From: Cadophora sp. MPI-SDFR-AT-0126
Taxonomy: Eukaryota > Ascomycota > Leotiomycetes > Helotiales > Ploettnerulaceae
Assembly (NCBI GenBank): GCA_020747065.1
Contig: JAGMVK010000012.1
Coordinates: forward strand, 434,001 to 498,000
Length of the DNA: 64,000 nucleotides
Direction: 5' to 3'
Positions 46,301 to 57,611 of this stretch are shown here, piece after piece. Made by a program: the position numbers and the translations under genes. How positions within the stretch are numbered: the first letter of the stretch is position 1; every line of letters begins with the position of its first letter. The notes under the pieces are model-generated. The model ran no database searches and was not told the origin of the DNA. It saw only the letters and a list, made by a program, of their open reading frames with translations.

Positions 46301-48058
46301 ATGGCCGACTTAGGAGCCGGTGCCATATTCGGTGCGATCAACACTGCGTTCAAGTTTTCGGAATTCGCGATCGAACTCGCTGAGGTTGGATCGGAAAACA
46401 ACGTGTTTGTCAGGACAATCCAAAGGGTGCGCTTGGATCTGAACGAGGCAGAACGTCTGTTACGAGTCCCTGCAATCAGGGCGTCGCTCGAGAACAATCC
46501 TCAGAAATCTTTTTGGATACAACACGCTATCCATAGCACGAAGAATGCTCTCAACGATATTGGCCTTTTTGTCGAACGGGTTCGCTCAGATCAGGATCGT
46601 GATGAGACTGTCTCGTTCATAAATCGAGTTCGATGGGTCCTGAACGATCATGGCAAACTGGAGAATCGACGTTCGGAATTGGCTACTTGTCATCAGACTC
46701 TGACAACAGTTCTCAATACACTACACCCCGTCGAAATGCTGGCAAGCTTCAGTCCGACCATGGTGTCACCTACCGTGCCACCTCCTCCCACCTATGAATC
46801 TGTGTCCCAAGTGTCGGATTTCACAAGTCCGTACAACAGGAAGAAACGCAGGATGAAAGTCATCGAGACAGAAATCAAAGAAGTTAAAGAAGTGCCCGAG
46901 TCGGTATCTGAGCCAATGCCCCAGCCAGCTCCTCAGGAAGTTTCCCAGATTGTCGAAATGAGGCCAATTGTACCGCCACTAGGACGTCAAGTTGTTCCAG
47001 AGGCGGCAAGGAGTGGGATTCAGCGCAGTTTGACAAGTTCTACTGTGCCAACTCGGAAAGACGTCAGCAAGAGCGCAGCAAGTATCTTGAGTTCTCATGC
47101 TGTAGCCGATGTTGAAAGTGGAGCCTCGATCGAGAAAGTCTCTGAAGTTTCTGAACGACCTCGAGCTGTTTCTTGTACGGGAACCAATCTGTTAGGACCC
47201 ATAAATTCATGGGACATGTGGAAAGACTATTTGGAGCGGCCATCCTTTCAAACCACCGACCACTGTCCAGAGCCAGCAAATGGTCATGCTCTCAGATCAC
47301 AGCCAGTCGAGACATTACCGCCACCTGCACCAATGTCTGCCATTTCCCCAGCAACAGTGCCATATGAGCTTGATGAGACTCCACGCTCATCGATGTCGCA
47401 AATCACATATCGGCATTCTCTGTCCAGCACATCACTGGATCAATTCGCGCCGCCACTGCAAATAGAAGGTCTGCGCATCACCAAAAAACAGCCAGTCCAA
47501 CCCCCTGCACCGCAATATCAGACCCGTCCAATGCCAACTACGATGTCTGACAATTACGATACAAAAGCACTGGAGCGGCCTGGCACACGACGGTACACTT
47601 CTTTCCAGCCATCAGAGAGGATAGTTGATCCAAGTCCGTATCGAGCATACTCAAAACCACATATACCACAGCAACGTCCAAGAATTCAGCAACGAGAGAC
47701 ATACCCACCTCCGCCACCGCCTCGTGAGCCGCCATATCCTACATATCTGTCTGAGACACCAATCCAGAGTCCTGTCGACCAAGCCTCTCAGCCGTTCTGT
47801 CCCTACCCGATTGGTCCCATATTAATGCCTACGGAGCTGGAATACCGCTCGCCTCCACGAAGAGCTACTTCGCCTGCACTGTCTCTTGTTTCCGAAGTTT
47901 CTGCTATGGAGAGCGTTTCGGGTGGAAGTGAGGATTCCTCATACCTGCACCCTGCTGTACTTCGTCCTGGCTGCCAGATTACCCGCGGTGCTGCATCTCA
48001 GAGTCGAAGGAGAAGGGCGATGATGGAAGCAGCTCTAGGAGTCATCGGAGAGAAGTGA
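46301..48058 (+). CDS. STAND/HeLo-like N-terminal domain protein with a proline-rich tail
   Basis: A single exon of 585 aa. Residues 1-150 are helical: GAIFGAINTAFKFSEFAIEL, FVRTIQRVRLDLNEAERLL and FINRVRWVLNDHGKLENRR. This resembles the N-terminal domains found on fungal STAND/NLR-like proteins (HeLo-like or PF17111-type), which signal in non-self recognition or cell death. No NACHT/NB-ARC, ankyrin or WD repeats follow. The remaining 430 residues are disordered and rich in Pro, Ser and Gln, with PPPPP clusters, and end in a basic SRRRRAMMEA segment. It is a free-standing module rather than a full receptor. The function is unknown; the family assignment is by pattern only. Confidence 0.6.
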   Translation: MADLGAGAIFGAINTAFKFSEFAIELAEVGSENNVFVRTIQRVRLDLNEAERLLRVPAIRASLENNPQKSFWIQHAIHSTKNALNDIGLFVERVRSDQDRDETVSFINRVRWVLNDHGKLENRRSELATCHQTLTTVLNTLHPVEMLASFSPTMVSPTVPPPPTYESVSQVSDFTSPYNRKKRRMKVIETEIKEVKEVPESVSEPMPQPAPQEVSQIVEMRPIVPPLGRQVVPEAARSGIQRSLTSSTVPTRKDVSKSAASILSSHAVADVESGASIEKVSEVSERPRAVSCTGTNLLGPINSWDMWKDYLERPSFQTTDHCPEPANGHALRSQPVETLPPPAPMSAISPATVPYELDETPRSSMSQITYRHSLSSTSLDQFAPPLQIEGLRITKKQPVQPPAPQYQTRPMPTTMSDNYDTKALERPGTRRYTSFQPSERIVDPSPYRAYSKPHIPQQRPRIQQRETYPPPPPPREPPYPTYLSETPIQSPVDQASQPFCPYPIGPILMPTELEYRSPPRRATSPALSLVSEVSAMESVSGGSEDSSYLHPAVLRPGCQITRGAASQSRRRRAMMEAALGVIGEK

Positions 48059-48801
48059 TCTTGTATTATGTAGGGTGTTTGAGGAGTTTGTGACTTCGGA
48101 GGCGCACAAGGATTCTTGGGATCTAAGGGACTAAGGGACTTCGGTCGAAATTGGAATGACTTTTGGAAGGTTCCGGTGACTATGTATTTACTTGGCAATT
48201 GACGATATGATAACGCGCAGCTTTTTGTTCAGTCCAATGAAGATTCGAGCTGATAATTACTGGGATTGTCCCATTTCTGTGATATTTCAGTGACACAATT
48301 GTGCTTTGATGAAGGTTGTTGCTGCTTGCCTATCGCCCACTAATTTTGGAGCTTTAGGGCTTTTAGCTTTTCGGCTACAGGCGATGCCCCTCCGCTCATG
48401 CACTATAAACGGAAGGCATCACCCACTAATGAGAACCCGCCTCAGAGTGTGCTTTCGGTGTCCTAGCGATCTCGCTTCGAAATTACAGCGACATTACGTG
48501 ATCGGCCAGCCATCCAGGCTTCCATGAGCATCCATCCCATTGCGTGCAGCGCCGAGAATGCTCTACTTGAAATGATGATGCTAATTCACGAGAATTAAAA
48601 CATTGTATGATGGTTGAAATCTCTTGTAGTGGAACAAAACATCTATTTTCATTGCACATCACGAAGATATTAGGTCTGAGTTGCAAGTTGATTGAATACG
48701 CGCCTAGAAAACAGTCCTCCACCAGATCCCGGAAGAAAGAAAACGAACCCCCTCAGATACCGTCTAATCATTACATCTGTGCTCATTCACGTAGGGCTCT
48801 G
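48059..48801. other. intergenic, convergent 3' flanks
   Basis: About 0.74 kb between two converging genes. Nothing is recognised. Confidence 0.5.
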
Positions 48802-49991
48802 TCAATGTTGTGGGTAAGAAACTTGCTGAGATTGCTGTGGAGGATACATCGGCTGAGATTGGTGAAAGTATGTTGGTGGAGGCGAAGTGGATGGGCTGAT
48901 TCCAGGATGACCACCCATTGCTGGCGTCCAAGGTTCTTGTTGCGAATATGGCGAGACAGGAGAAGTCGGCGGCATTGCAGTCTTTTCTGGCATAGTTACA
49001 AGACCTGGCCCTGGAGGATATCCGGGCTGCTGCGGTATCATGACTGGCTGTGATTGAGCGTATGCTGATGCCGAGTTCGCTGCAGAGTTTCGAATCTGTC
49101 GCTTCCTCACGCAAAACCAGACCAGGAAGGCTATAAGGGCGATGAATGCAATGCCTCCTATAATTCCGCCTGCAACGGGACCAGCTATGCTTTTTCGTGG
49201 TCGTGGGGTAGGACTCGGAGTAGCAGTCTTGGTGACTGTGGTTTGCGAACCCAAAGAGGTTGTTGTTGAGGTAGTTGAACTACTGCTGGTCAAGGTGACT
49301 GTTCAATCATTTCAGTACGTATACAGTGGTAATTTTAGGCTCACGTTTTATCGTACCTGGTTGCAACAGAGGTAGAGCTGCTGTATTGGTTCGGTAAAGA
49401 GTTCTTGGTGATGTATCCGCACACTTGATGAAGTACGAACTGCCTGATCCATCCGGAGAGTACTTGATGGTGTCGGCTATACAGGAAGAGAACCCAGTGC
49501 TATTGTGGAATTCTTCAGCTATAATTCTATAGATTGGGGCTCGGAAATATGGGATCATGCAGGCTCGTACCATGTTGTAGCCGTCGCATCTGAGTAAGTA
49601 TAGGTCCCAGAGCTGTAGCTATAAATTCCATATGCAGTCGACCCATAACATTCAGTGAATACCGAGTAATAGCTGTTCGATTCGCATCCGCCGTAGAAAT
49701 AGCCCAAAGAGGTCACATATTTCTCACGATACAAAGTCCCAGCACAGGTGGAAGCGGTATAGTCTATCCAGTTTTGTCAGTTGTCTATCAGAACACTTGA
49801 AGGAGGAAGGTGAACAAACAAGACGATGATGCCCCAGCAGTAGCATAATTCCCAATGAAGTCATAATAGTCGTATGCCTCCCTTTTTGAAAGAATGGGAG
49901 GAGCAGTGATGGTGGGCTCGGCAGGAGTAGCTTTGCAGAGAGAAGCGGATACGGTCAGAGCAATAGCTACTGCTTCCAACCGAGAAATCAT
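48802..49991 (-). CDS. single-pass membrane protein with Cys-rich ectodomain
   Basis: My model is 49991-49820, 49763-49571, 49499-49357 and 49298-48802, giving 334 aa. It has a signal peptide (MISRLEAVAIALTVSASLCK) and a likely KR cleavage near residue 37. The ectodomain carries CAGTLYREKY, FYGGCES, FTECYGS, CIADTIKYSPDG and IKCADTSPRTLYRT. A Ser/Thr-rich stalk and one membrane segment (AGGIIGGIAFIALIAFLVWF) follow, then a basic stop-transfer (CVRKRQ) and a Pro/Gln-rich cytoplasmic tail. This Wsc/Mid2-like layout suggests a surface sensor or receptor. The third exon's acceptor was chosen because nearer ones create stops. No ligand or pathway can be named. Confidence 0.68.
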
Positions 49992-50801
49992 CGTTGATTG
50001 AGCGAAATTTTGTCTTTAATAATCAGAGGGGGACAATGTTCACTGGTTCCTGAAGTGACTCGCGGAATGCAACTTGGTTTCGCGATGGACGCGATGGATA
50101 TCATATCATGTCGAGATCGGGGTATCAAATCCGCCTTACAGAAGCATCGAAGCGATGAGGGTATTGTAAATTTGATGCCCCCAGGCGTTCATGGATTGCT
50201 GGCATTGCATGTTGTGGCTTCCGAGCTGAATCGTAGCATAGCATCGAGACCTCATCTGCCGCTTCGTCAATAGTTCAAGACATGAAAGCCTCGTCGACAC
50301 ATTCCTCGGCTGATTGCTCCACTTATGGCTTATCAGTCTCTATCATGCCATCCGATCTCACGTCTAGAACATGTCTTGTCTCTGAAGATTAAACTCTTGG
50401 AACGGCGCCATTCCTTTGTTTGGACACTTTAGCGAGCTGTTCAGGACGTCCTCCATTTGTCCACCTGCGCACTGCCGACTCAGACAGTGACGGGTATATT
50501 TGATTGGGAGATTTAGACTTGGCATTCTTGAGGCTGATCAAGATATTTTATTGGGAAAATGCCACCAATTTCTGAGATGTTGCACAAAAGGCCAAAAGTG
50601 TCCGAAATTATTGGCTGAGATGTCGAGCTTAAGCGAGTGGCGGTCTTGGTAGCCGAAAAGGTGTAAATACTTGGCAGATCAACAAAACAATTACTACATG
50701 CATCCCACCAAACCTTCCACTTCTCAGCCTCAATCACACAACAAAGCGGGAAAGACCACATCAAACAACGCCTGAGCCTGGACCCCAATCCTCTTACCTG
50801 C
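49992..50801. other. intergenic
   Basis: The promoter of the preceding minus-strand gene and the 3' flank of the next. No feature is recognised. Confidence 0.5.
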
Positions 50802-52336
50802 TCATGCTGCCGCGATCACTTCTGGCTGGTGAAACTGCCTTGGTGGCTGTCGAACAAGCCCGTCCTCGCTGATCGTCTCCAATAGCCCTGGGAAGACCAC
50901 AATTGTGCCTTGCTGCGCTGTGCCGCTTTTTCCAAAGTCCAAAGCCCAGCTGCTTGGCTGCGAGAAGAGAAGCAAGGCGAGCTGACTCGCCCGTCGAACG
51001 ATGCTCTCCAGATTCCGGATCCTCTTGTCAGTGGTGGCGTCGATCGTGGAGTCAATGAATGGAGTCAGAAAACCGTTGACTGCTAAAACGGCTTGTTCAA
51101 TCCTCTTCTCGAACTTTGCACTTTGGAGAGGCTGTGGCTGTCCAGAGCGGGTTTGAAGCAGTGCTCCTGAGATGACCTTTAATTTGCTAGCAAGTGTGCC
51201 GTTACCTGATTTTCTGTTAGAATTCGCTGAGCTGGGGTTGGAGATATGCGACACTCACGGGCATCGTTGTAGTCAGTATCTGAAATCAAAGCTGCAACTA
51301 CTGCAGCTTCTTCTGGGAGCAAGGATGTGTCTGCCGGTCCTCGACCATCACAGCGAGACAAGATTATCCAGCCAATACAGAGTCGGAGCGCTGGGTTTCG
51401 AGATGTCCGATTGACCAGGAGATCTTGCAGCTTCGAAAATTGGATACCAGTGTCACGGCCCAGCTCTCTGAGTACCCCTCGATCAAGTGATTGAGGGGCG
51501 ACCGGTCCTGTGATGTAAAAGCTTTGGACGTGATTCTTGATGTTGTCTCGAAGTCTGGATAACTCTCCGATAATGGCATCGTCCTCCGCTGGCTGTGGCA
51601 AATAGCTCTCAGTTACCGAAACTCCGTTCTTGTGAGGTGTTAACAGTCCTTTCTCTTGTCTGCCGACGTCGGAATTGTAGTTTGGCAAGTGCGATGCATA
51701 CTCTGGCTGCTTCTGGTGCCTCCTCTTATAACGAGTGAAAAGAAACAGAAATATCAAAGCCGAAATGGCTGCTCCTGCAATGGCGCACCCGATTCCAATT
51801 CCGACCGCAGCACCGTTTGGCAGTCCTCTGGGGGGACCGGTAGAATCGGCTTCGCTTTGGAGGCTTTCGTTACTAGAAGTTGCAGAAGAACTAGAGGTTG
51901 AGCTTGTAGGCGTGACATTTGTGCTCCCTGTAGGAGTAGAGCCAGTAGGGGCAGACTTTGAAGATTCGGTCTTCAAAGATGCAGTCAGTTCAGAATTGAT
52001 AGTGCTCGAAATTGCGCTGCCCAACCCAGTGGAGTCGTTTGTTGTAGAAGATTCGGGGTTCGGAGCCGGAATAAGACAGGGAAATGGGACCTCGTTAGTT
52101 CCAGTTTTGCAGGTGCTTCTCTTAAAACGTGGTTCGCAAACAAATTTGTTGGATTCGATAATCGTCAATGTTGTCTCGAAACCACACACCTCCGTTTTCA
52201 CTGCAGTAGGGGTGGTACAGGGGACATTTTCGTTCCCCAATGTGCAGATAGTATCGATGTAGACGATGGTCTCGTTAGCATCTTTATTGTAATCTCCTTT
52301 TTGCGAGCACTGATACGAACAGATTACATCCGCCAT
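50802..52336 (-). CDS. single-pass membrane protein with large cytoplasmic region
   Basis: Two exons, 52336-51259 and 51205-50802 (53 bp intron with a CTAAC branch), give 493 aa. Residues 1-100 are cysteine-rich (ICSYQCSQKGDY, PCTTPTAVKTEVCGFE, FKRSTCKTG). Then come a Ser/Thr stalk of about 90 residues, one membrane span (AVGIGIGCAIAGAAISALIF), a basic RYKRRHQK stop-transfer and a 260-residue cytoplasmic part with LRDNIKNHVQSFY and a helical C-terminal domain. A start at 52492 would add 52 residues with a hydrophobic segment, so the true N-terminus is uncertain. Fungal proteins of this layout are common but uncharacterised. It diverges from the Hsp70-like gene. Confidence 0.7.
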
Positions 52337-52975
52337 GACCACAATGGATGAAACTTCTTTTGAGTCCGAAAAAAATGAAGTGCCGGTTGAATTTCGTAGT
52401 AACAAGAGGGAAAATACGTGAGTTGAATGCAAGGTGCTCCTGATATACGACGGCAGCAGATGCAATATTGTAGTTAAAATGGAGAGAAACACATGATCCT
52501 GTAAGCCTCACATGGCCTCCGACTTCACCACTATGAATCAGTTTCCAATGATAGCGAGTATGTGTCAAGTTATTTGCTGCAAGCCATATCACAATGTCTC
52601 AGCCGCGCTGTGGCATTGAACATCAACGAGGGCGACCGGAAAGCCAAATCAATACTTGGCATTCACTTGGCACTTTCTTTCCAAATCACCACCGAATCTT
52701 TGAATCAACCGGAAAGTTAATATGTTTGTCTTCACTTGCACCGGGATATTGTTGGCTAATATTACAAATAGAAACCTGTCATCAGAGAGCAGGCCCTTGA
52801 AAGTATCGCTGTAGGAAATGTACTCCCAATTCCATTAGTGATCCCTAATCTCTTCAAGAGCACACAATGTTCGGCAATCCACGACCTTTTGAATCACTAA
52901 GTCGAATTGCAAGTATCCGGAATTTGAGATCATTCTCCTCAAAATTTGACGTACTATTCGGCATTTTGTGTCATC
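52337..52975. promoter_or_regulatory. divergent promoter region
   Basis: About 640 bp between the membrane-protein gene and the Hsp70-like gene. No specific site is recognised. Confidence 0.45.
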
Positions 52976-55692
52976 ATGGATGAAGCGCGACCAGATCTGA
53001 TCATTGCCATTGACTTTGGCATGACCTGTAAGTTTTGCTTGCTCATGATCATGGAATCTATTTTGACCTCAATTCTTTCCAGGCACAGGAGTGGCCTACG
53101 CAAACTGTTCTGTGGGGTCAGATACCATAAGATGGATACAAAGGTGGCCTGGACGAATGCAGGCCAATGAGAACAAGGCAAGGATAACTTTCACAATTGT
53201 ATGAGTAGTGATAGAATTGACTGACCTTGAACATGATTAGGTCCCGACTATCCTCGTCTACCCGAAAAACCAGTTGACTCCGTCCTCGTGGGGATTCCAG
53301 TCCGAAACCGATACAGAGAGACAAGCCGAAAATAAAGAGCATCAGGAGTGGTTCAAGACATATCTAGATGAAGAGCGGTTGCGCGAGGTACAATTGATGG
53401 CAAAAGATACTTCGGAGGTCCCAAGCTCCATTGAAGTTGTGGAGAGATGGTACATACCTACGGAATACATGAGAATTCGAGACGACGATTCTGACACAGC
53501 ATCGTGCAGGTACCAAGACTACTTTGTCTTCCTCTACCAATACATTGAGTCGAAACTGCAAATGGAACTTCCTTCTCGCTGGGAAGATGCTCGTATTGAA
53601 TTTATATTCAGCGTCCCGACGACATGGAAGCCACATCCAACAGTTGAGCGATTTAGATCAATTACAGCGCGAGCGGGCTTCGGTCGCTACCCAAATCACA
53701 AGTCAATAATCGGATTAACAGAAGCTGAGGCTGCGGCTGTTCACATGTCTCGAGAATCACCAGCGATATTCAGAGTAAGTACCCACGAACTCCGCCAGTT
53801 TCTAGAACCTTCAATTCTTACCAAGGCATCGCAGGAGAATGATATCTTGATTGTGTGCGATGCTGGTGGGGGAACAACGGTATGCATCTTGCCCGACAGG
53901 TCCCTCATACCACCGACTAACGCTCGAATCACAGGACTTGTCAGCGTTAAGAGTCCAAGGAACAGGAGGAGGCCGCTCGTTGACCCTTCAACAACTGGAT
54001 GTGGTGTTTGGTGAGACTCGACTGTCTTCATTTGGAGCCCGTACAGGTGTAGCTGACCGACTCAGGTGCGAACTTGGGCTCCGCTCAGATTGATCATGCC
54101 TTCGAACTCTCAGTTCTGGAACGACTAGAGATAGCAAATCGAGTGATGCCTCTAGGGATCGAGATCGAAGATGCCGCATGGGAAATGATGAAGAGCAAAG
54201 AATATCAGAATGCTAAATGCGACTATGGCTCACCTGACGATACAGATTTCTTTTCGGTAGCAATCCCAAAACTCAGTAGAAGCTACAGGCTGGAGTCCTC
54301 AGGGATATTGGATGGAGAACTGAGGATACGAAGGTACTAGTCGCGTACCTCTGAGCATCGGACGATTTGCTAACCTGTACAGAGACGAGTTGCAGGCATT
54401 ATTTGATGTCCAGGTACGTCCTAAACATCCATCCCCGTGAGCCTTTCACTGACAGCAATAGATTGTTAAGCTCTTCGAGTTGATTGACCGGCAATTGCAA
54501 AGGATACAATCACGACTTCCTTCAGAACAAGTAGTAAGTCTTAACCACGTGATATCCTTCCTGGAATACTAAAAAAGGATAGGCACATCTGGTCTTGTCT
54601 GGAGGACTAGGCAACTCTGCATACATTCAAAAAAGGTTGCGTGCAAGATACGCATTCGGAGCGTCTTCATTTCCAAATGCTACTAATCTGCAAGTTCGAG
54701 TGGCTCCAGATCCCCAACTAGTGGTTTGTAAAGGGATAGTCGCAGACCGGCTCCAGAAACTTAAAGGAGGTCAGTCAGTCTTGGGATGGCGATGTTGCCG
54801 AGCATCTTATGGGACAATTTGCAAAGTGCCGTATAATCCAAATAACAGCCAGCATTTCGGACAGACGACCCATAGAGACGCCGTTGATGGCAAACTCTAC
54901 GTCTCGGATGTCATCGATTGGTTTATCAAGCAAGTAAGTGCCATCTTCTTTATACAAAAAATAGTTTGCTTATGAAGAACAGGGTGAACCGGTTTCGGTG
55001 GATTATCCTATCGTACGGACATTCACAAGAAAAATCACACACAACAATCCTTACCGCGTGTTTCCGGTCGCTGTCGTTGTTTCGCATCTTGACAAAGCTC
55101 TTCTTCCATACAGCATGAATCAGAGTCAGTGGAGACCCATTTCGGGATTTTTTGTCCAGCGAAAGCTAATGAGTGGACTTCAAGATTGCTCGATACTCTG
55201 CAACGTGCAGTCGGATTTTTCCATGGTGGAGGTTTCTAGGTTCAAGCTAAAGAATCGCCACTTTTGGAATATGGGAGAGAAGTATTACAGAGTTGATTAC
55301 CTGATCAAGGTAGCTTTAGGACCGGTGAGCTACTCACAAACAACTAGTATTGAGAGTGGAATCGCTGACTGAATATCTGAAGGCGGACATCCGATTTGAG
55401 CTGTGTAAGCAGAAGAACCATCCTCACCTCGTCCAACTTGTGCAAGACAACAACTGACTAAGACTCGTGCATAGGGTTCAACGGACAGAAGTTAAGCAAA
55501 GACGAACCAATTCGGGTAGAATGGCAAGCCGCGGCAGCCCCAACCTCGCCGCCTCCTGCCCAGAGTATGCAGAATCCGATGTATATGCAACAAATGAGCA
55601 TGCCTCCGATGCACCAGAACTGGGATGCCAAGGGGCAGAACCTCAACTATAATTATGCAGCTCAAAACCGTTCGTCTTATGCAATCTACTGA
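52976..55692 (+). CDS. Hsp70-like actin-fold ATPase
   Basis: Eleven exons: 52976-53027, 53083-53177, 53241-53879, 53935-54010, 54066-54333, 54383-54413, 54462-54533, 54583-54933, 54983-55324, 55383-55404 and 55475-55692, giving 721 aa. Nucleotide-binding motifs are in order: IIAIDFGMTCTGVAYA (phosphate 1), CDAGGGTTDLSAL (phosphate 2, across intron 3) and HLVLSGGLGNSAYIQ (adenosine). The C-terminal half (YYRVDYLIKVALGPADIRFELWFNG) replaces the usual substrate domain. This is the fungal Hsp70-like group, distinct from true chaperones and of unknown role. The second intron seems to start with GC. The extreme C-terminus is Met/Gln/Pro-rich. All phases close. Confidence 0.88.
53178..53240 (+). other. 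probable GC-AG intron in the Hsp70-like gene
   Basis: The donor is aag|gcaagg and the acceptor gattag|gtcccg (63 bp, phase 0), joining NENK to VPTILVY as in relatives. A GT donor 21 bp further on gives a 42 bp intron and seven extra residues; both keep the frame. Confidence 0.55.
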
Positions 55693-56300
55693 TGGCAGGT
55701 TGACAATGAATATGTAGATCAGAATCGGATGGGAAAGACAAAGGGGCGATGGAGGAGCTGGCGTCTGGAAGGCTCTGTTTGTAATGGCTATCCCTTGTTC
55801 GTACCAATTCATTCAGAATGTTTACCATTCACTCAACGGATGGGTTTCTATAAGAAGATAAATTGATGATTCCCTCAGACCATTTTCCTACGTGACTGAA
55901 GAAATCATGGGTTCTTGGTCGAAGCTAATGCCAGCGGCATTTCGATTGAGACCAGCAGTCTATCATCTTGAGCATCACCCATCCTCCAGATCATATCCTT
56001 TACTGTCGAATTTCAGCAACTTGAAGTTGATCTGAAAAACCGAATTAAATCCAGCTTAGATAACAGCAGTAGGAAGGCAGCAGCAGGGAGACGGTGGCTC
56101 GGGGATGCCTCATCTCGTCAATTGGGAAGGATAATGCTGAAGGATGAAGTCATACTTAGTACTGTGGCCTGCTTATGGCATGGATATGACTCGATCTGTA
56201 TCTCAGAGAGGTGTAGGCGATTTTTTCGAAATTTTGTATAGTATCTCGCCTGGAACCCTCCTTTCCTCGACGTCTCTACCAGAAGATAGTTGAGGCTGGA
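55693..56300. other. intergenic, convergent 3' flanks
   Basis: About 0.6 kb between the ends of the Hsp70-like and O-methyltransferase genes. Nothing is recognised. Confidence 0.5.
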
Positions 56301-57500
56301 TCAAACCACATCGATTTCGATAACCTTCTCTACTGCACCCTCCACATCCCATATTTTGGTCACTTTCAACCCTTCCACTTTACCGACCAACTCTCTCCAT
56401 TCCCGCTCTCGTCGTTCCTGAGCAGAGTGAACATGCATCATCAACACATCCACGCTGGTCTCAAACCACCCTGCATTCTGCTCAGGGATGACAATCTCAT
56501 TCAGAACTATCTTACTGTGTCCTGGCTTGAGGCCAGCTTTGAGTTGTGAAAGGATTTGAACGCATTGCGTGCTCGGCCAGTCATGCAAGATCATTTTCAG
56601 GTAATACACTTTGGCACCGTGAATAGGCTGAGGCGTGAAAAAGTCGTGTCCCATGAGCTCAATGCCCTGCTTGTTAAGCGCAGTGGAATCAAGAGACTCG
56701 ATAGTGGTCGGGAGATCTTGAAGAATCAAACGGCCCGGCATGGAATGATGTGCTTTGTGAAAGGCGATCAAATCGTGTCCTCCGCTGCCTCCAACGTCCA
56801 CGAGGAGGACATCATCCTTTCCACACTTTGCGTCCCCAAAGACCGATTTCATAATCTCTGGCACTTCATACCACTTCAACCCCACTGTCTTGAAAGCCAT
56901 GTGACGGCGGAACGCCTCCAAACGTTTCTCTCGCCCTGGAGTGTTGATGTATTCGAAATAATGCTGTTTCGTCTGGTATCCATATTTCCACGCACTGTTG
57001 TCTTTATCTATGGGATTTACGTACTTGGTCTCCTTGAAAAAGTCTGGAAGCGCCGCTAGGACACGATATTGCTGGAACATGTCTTCAATCGCTCCTTGAG
57101 TATTAGGTAATGCGATGCATCGAGTGATGTCGTTCGCCGTATATGTATCCGGTCCCGTCTCGTGCACAAATTTCTCGACCGCAATGAGCTTTAGTAGACG
57201 CTCTATCAGAGCTGGATCTGCGCCAGCATCTTGAGCCAGTTTCGCTCCGGTGAGTGGCACCTTTGACAGGGTAAGGGTTTTGAAGATACCCAAGTCGATG
57301 AGGATTTCAGTTGAAGCCGAAACTGCGGGTTCGAGATAGATCATGCGCATAATACGCTCGTGGGGTTTTTCGAGCGAGGTGACGAGCTCACGGGCGGACT
57401 GCAGAAGACTCAACCGCTGAGTTTCATTTCCAGGCTGTAGTTCCGTGCTCTTCTGTTGAATAACATTGCTGAGATTAGAGAGGGTAGACGACATGTTCAA
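56301..57500 (-). CDS. SAM-dependent O-methyltransferase
   Basis: An intronless 399-aa frame. An N-terminal winged-helix dimerisation region (LTGAKLAQDAGADPALIERL) precedes the class I methyltransferase fold: LLVDVGGSGGHD (SAM-binding glycine loop), GRLILQDLPTTIES, MGHDFFTPQPIHGAKVYYLK and HDWPSTQC, where the His is the expected catalytic base. This layout is that of fungal secondary-metabolite O-methyltransferases. The start may be either of two close ATGs (57500 or 57494). A Zn2Cys6 regulator lies about 1 kb away on the other strand, so a small biosynthetic group is possible. No polyketide or peptide synthase is in the window. Confidence 0.9.
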   Translation of the reverse strand: MNMSSTLSNLSNVIQQKSTELQPGNETQRLSLLQSARELVTSLEKPHERIMRMIYLEPAVSASTEILIDLGIFKTLTLSKVPLTGAKLAQDAGADPALIERLLKLIAVEKFVHETGPDTYTANDITRCIALPNTQGAIEDMFQQYRVLAALPDFFKETKYVNPIDKDNSAWKYGYQTKQHYFEYINTPGREKRLEAFRRHMAFKTVGLKWYEVPEIMKSVFGDAKCGKDDVLLVDVGGSGGHDLIAFHKAHHSMPGRLILQDLPTTIESLDSTALNKQGIELMGHDFFTPQPIHGAKVYYLKMILHDWPSTQCVQILSQLKAGLKPGHSKIVLNEIVIPEQNAGWFETSVDVLMMHVHSAQERREREWRELVGKVEGLKVTKIWDVEGAVEKVIEIDVV

Positions 57501-57611
57501 CTTTCCTTGTGTTTCGAATTTGAATGGAAGGTACAGCGACGCGTATTATGGAGGGAGGTTCCCAAAATATACCTGAATGTATACAGAATAGCTTAGGTCG
57601 ATCACGAAGTC

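Noticed and set aside
51735..52262. 175-codon plus-strand frame
   Set aside because: Antisense to the membrane-protein gene's stalk and ectodomain.
56556..57059. 167-codon plus-strand frame
   Set aside because: Antisense to the O-methyltransferase, without motifs or start context.
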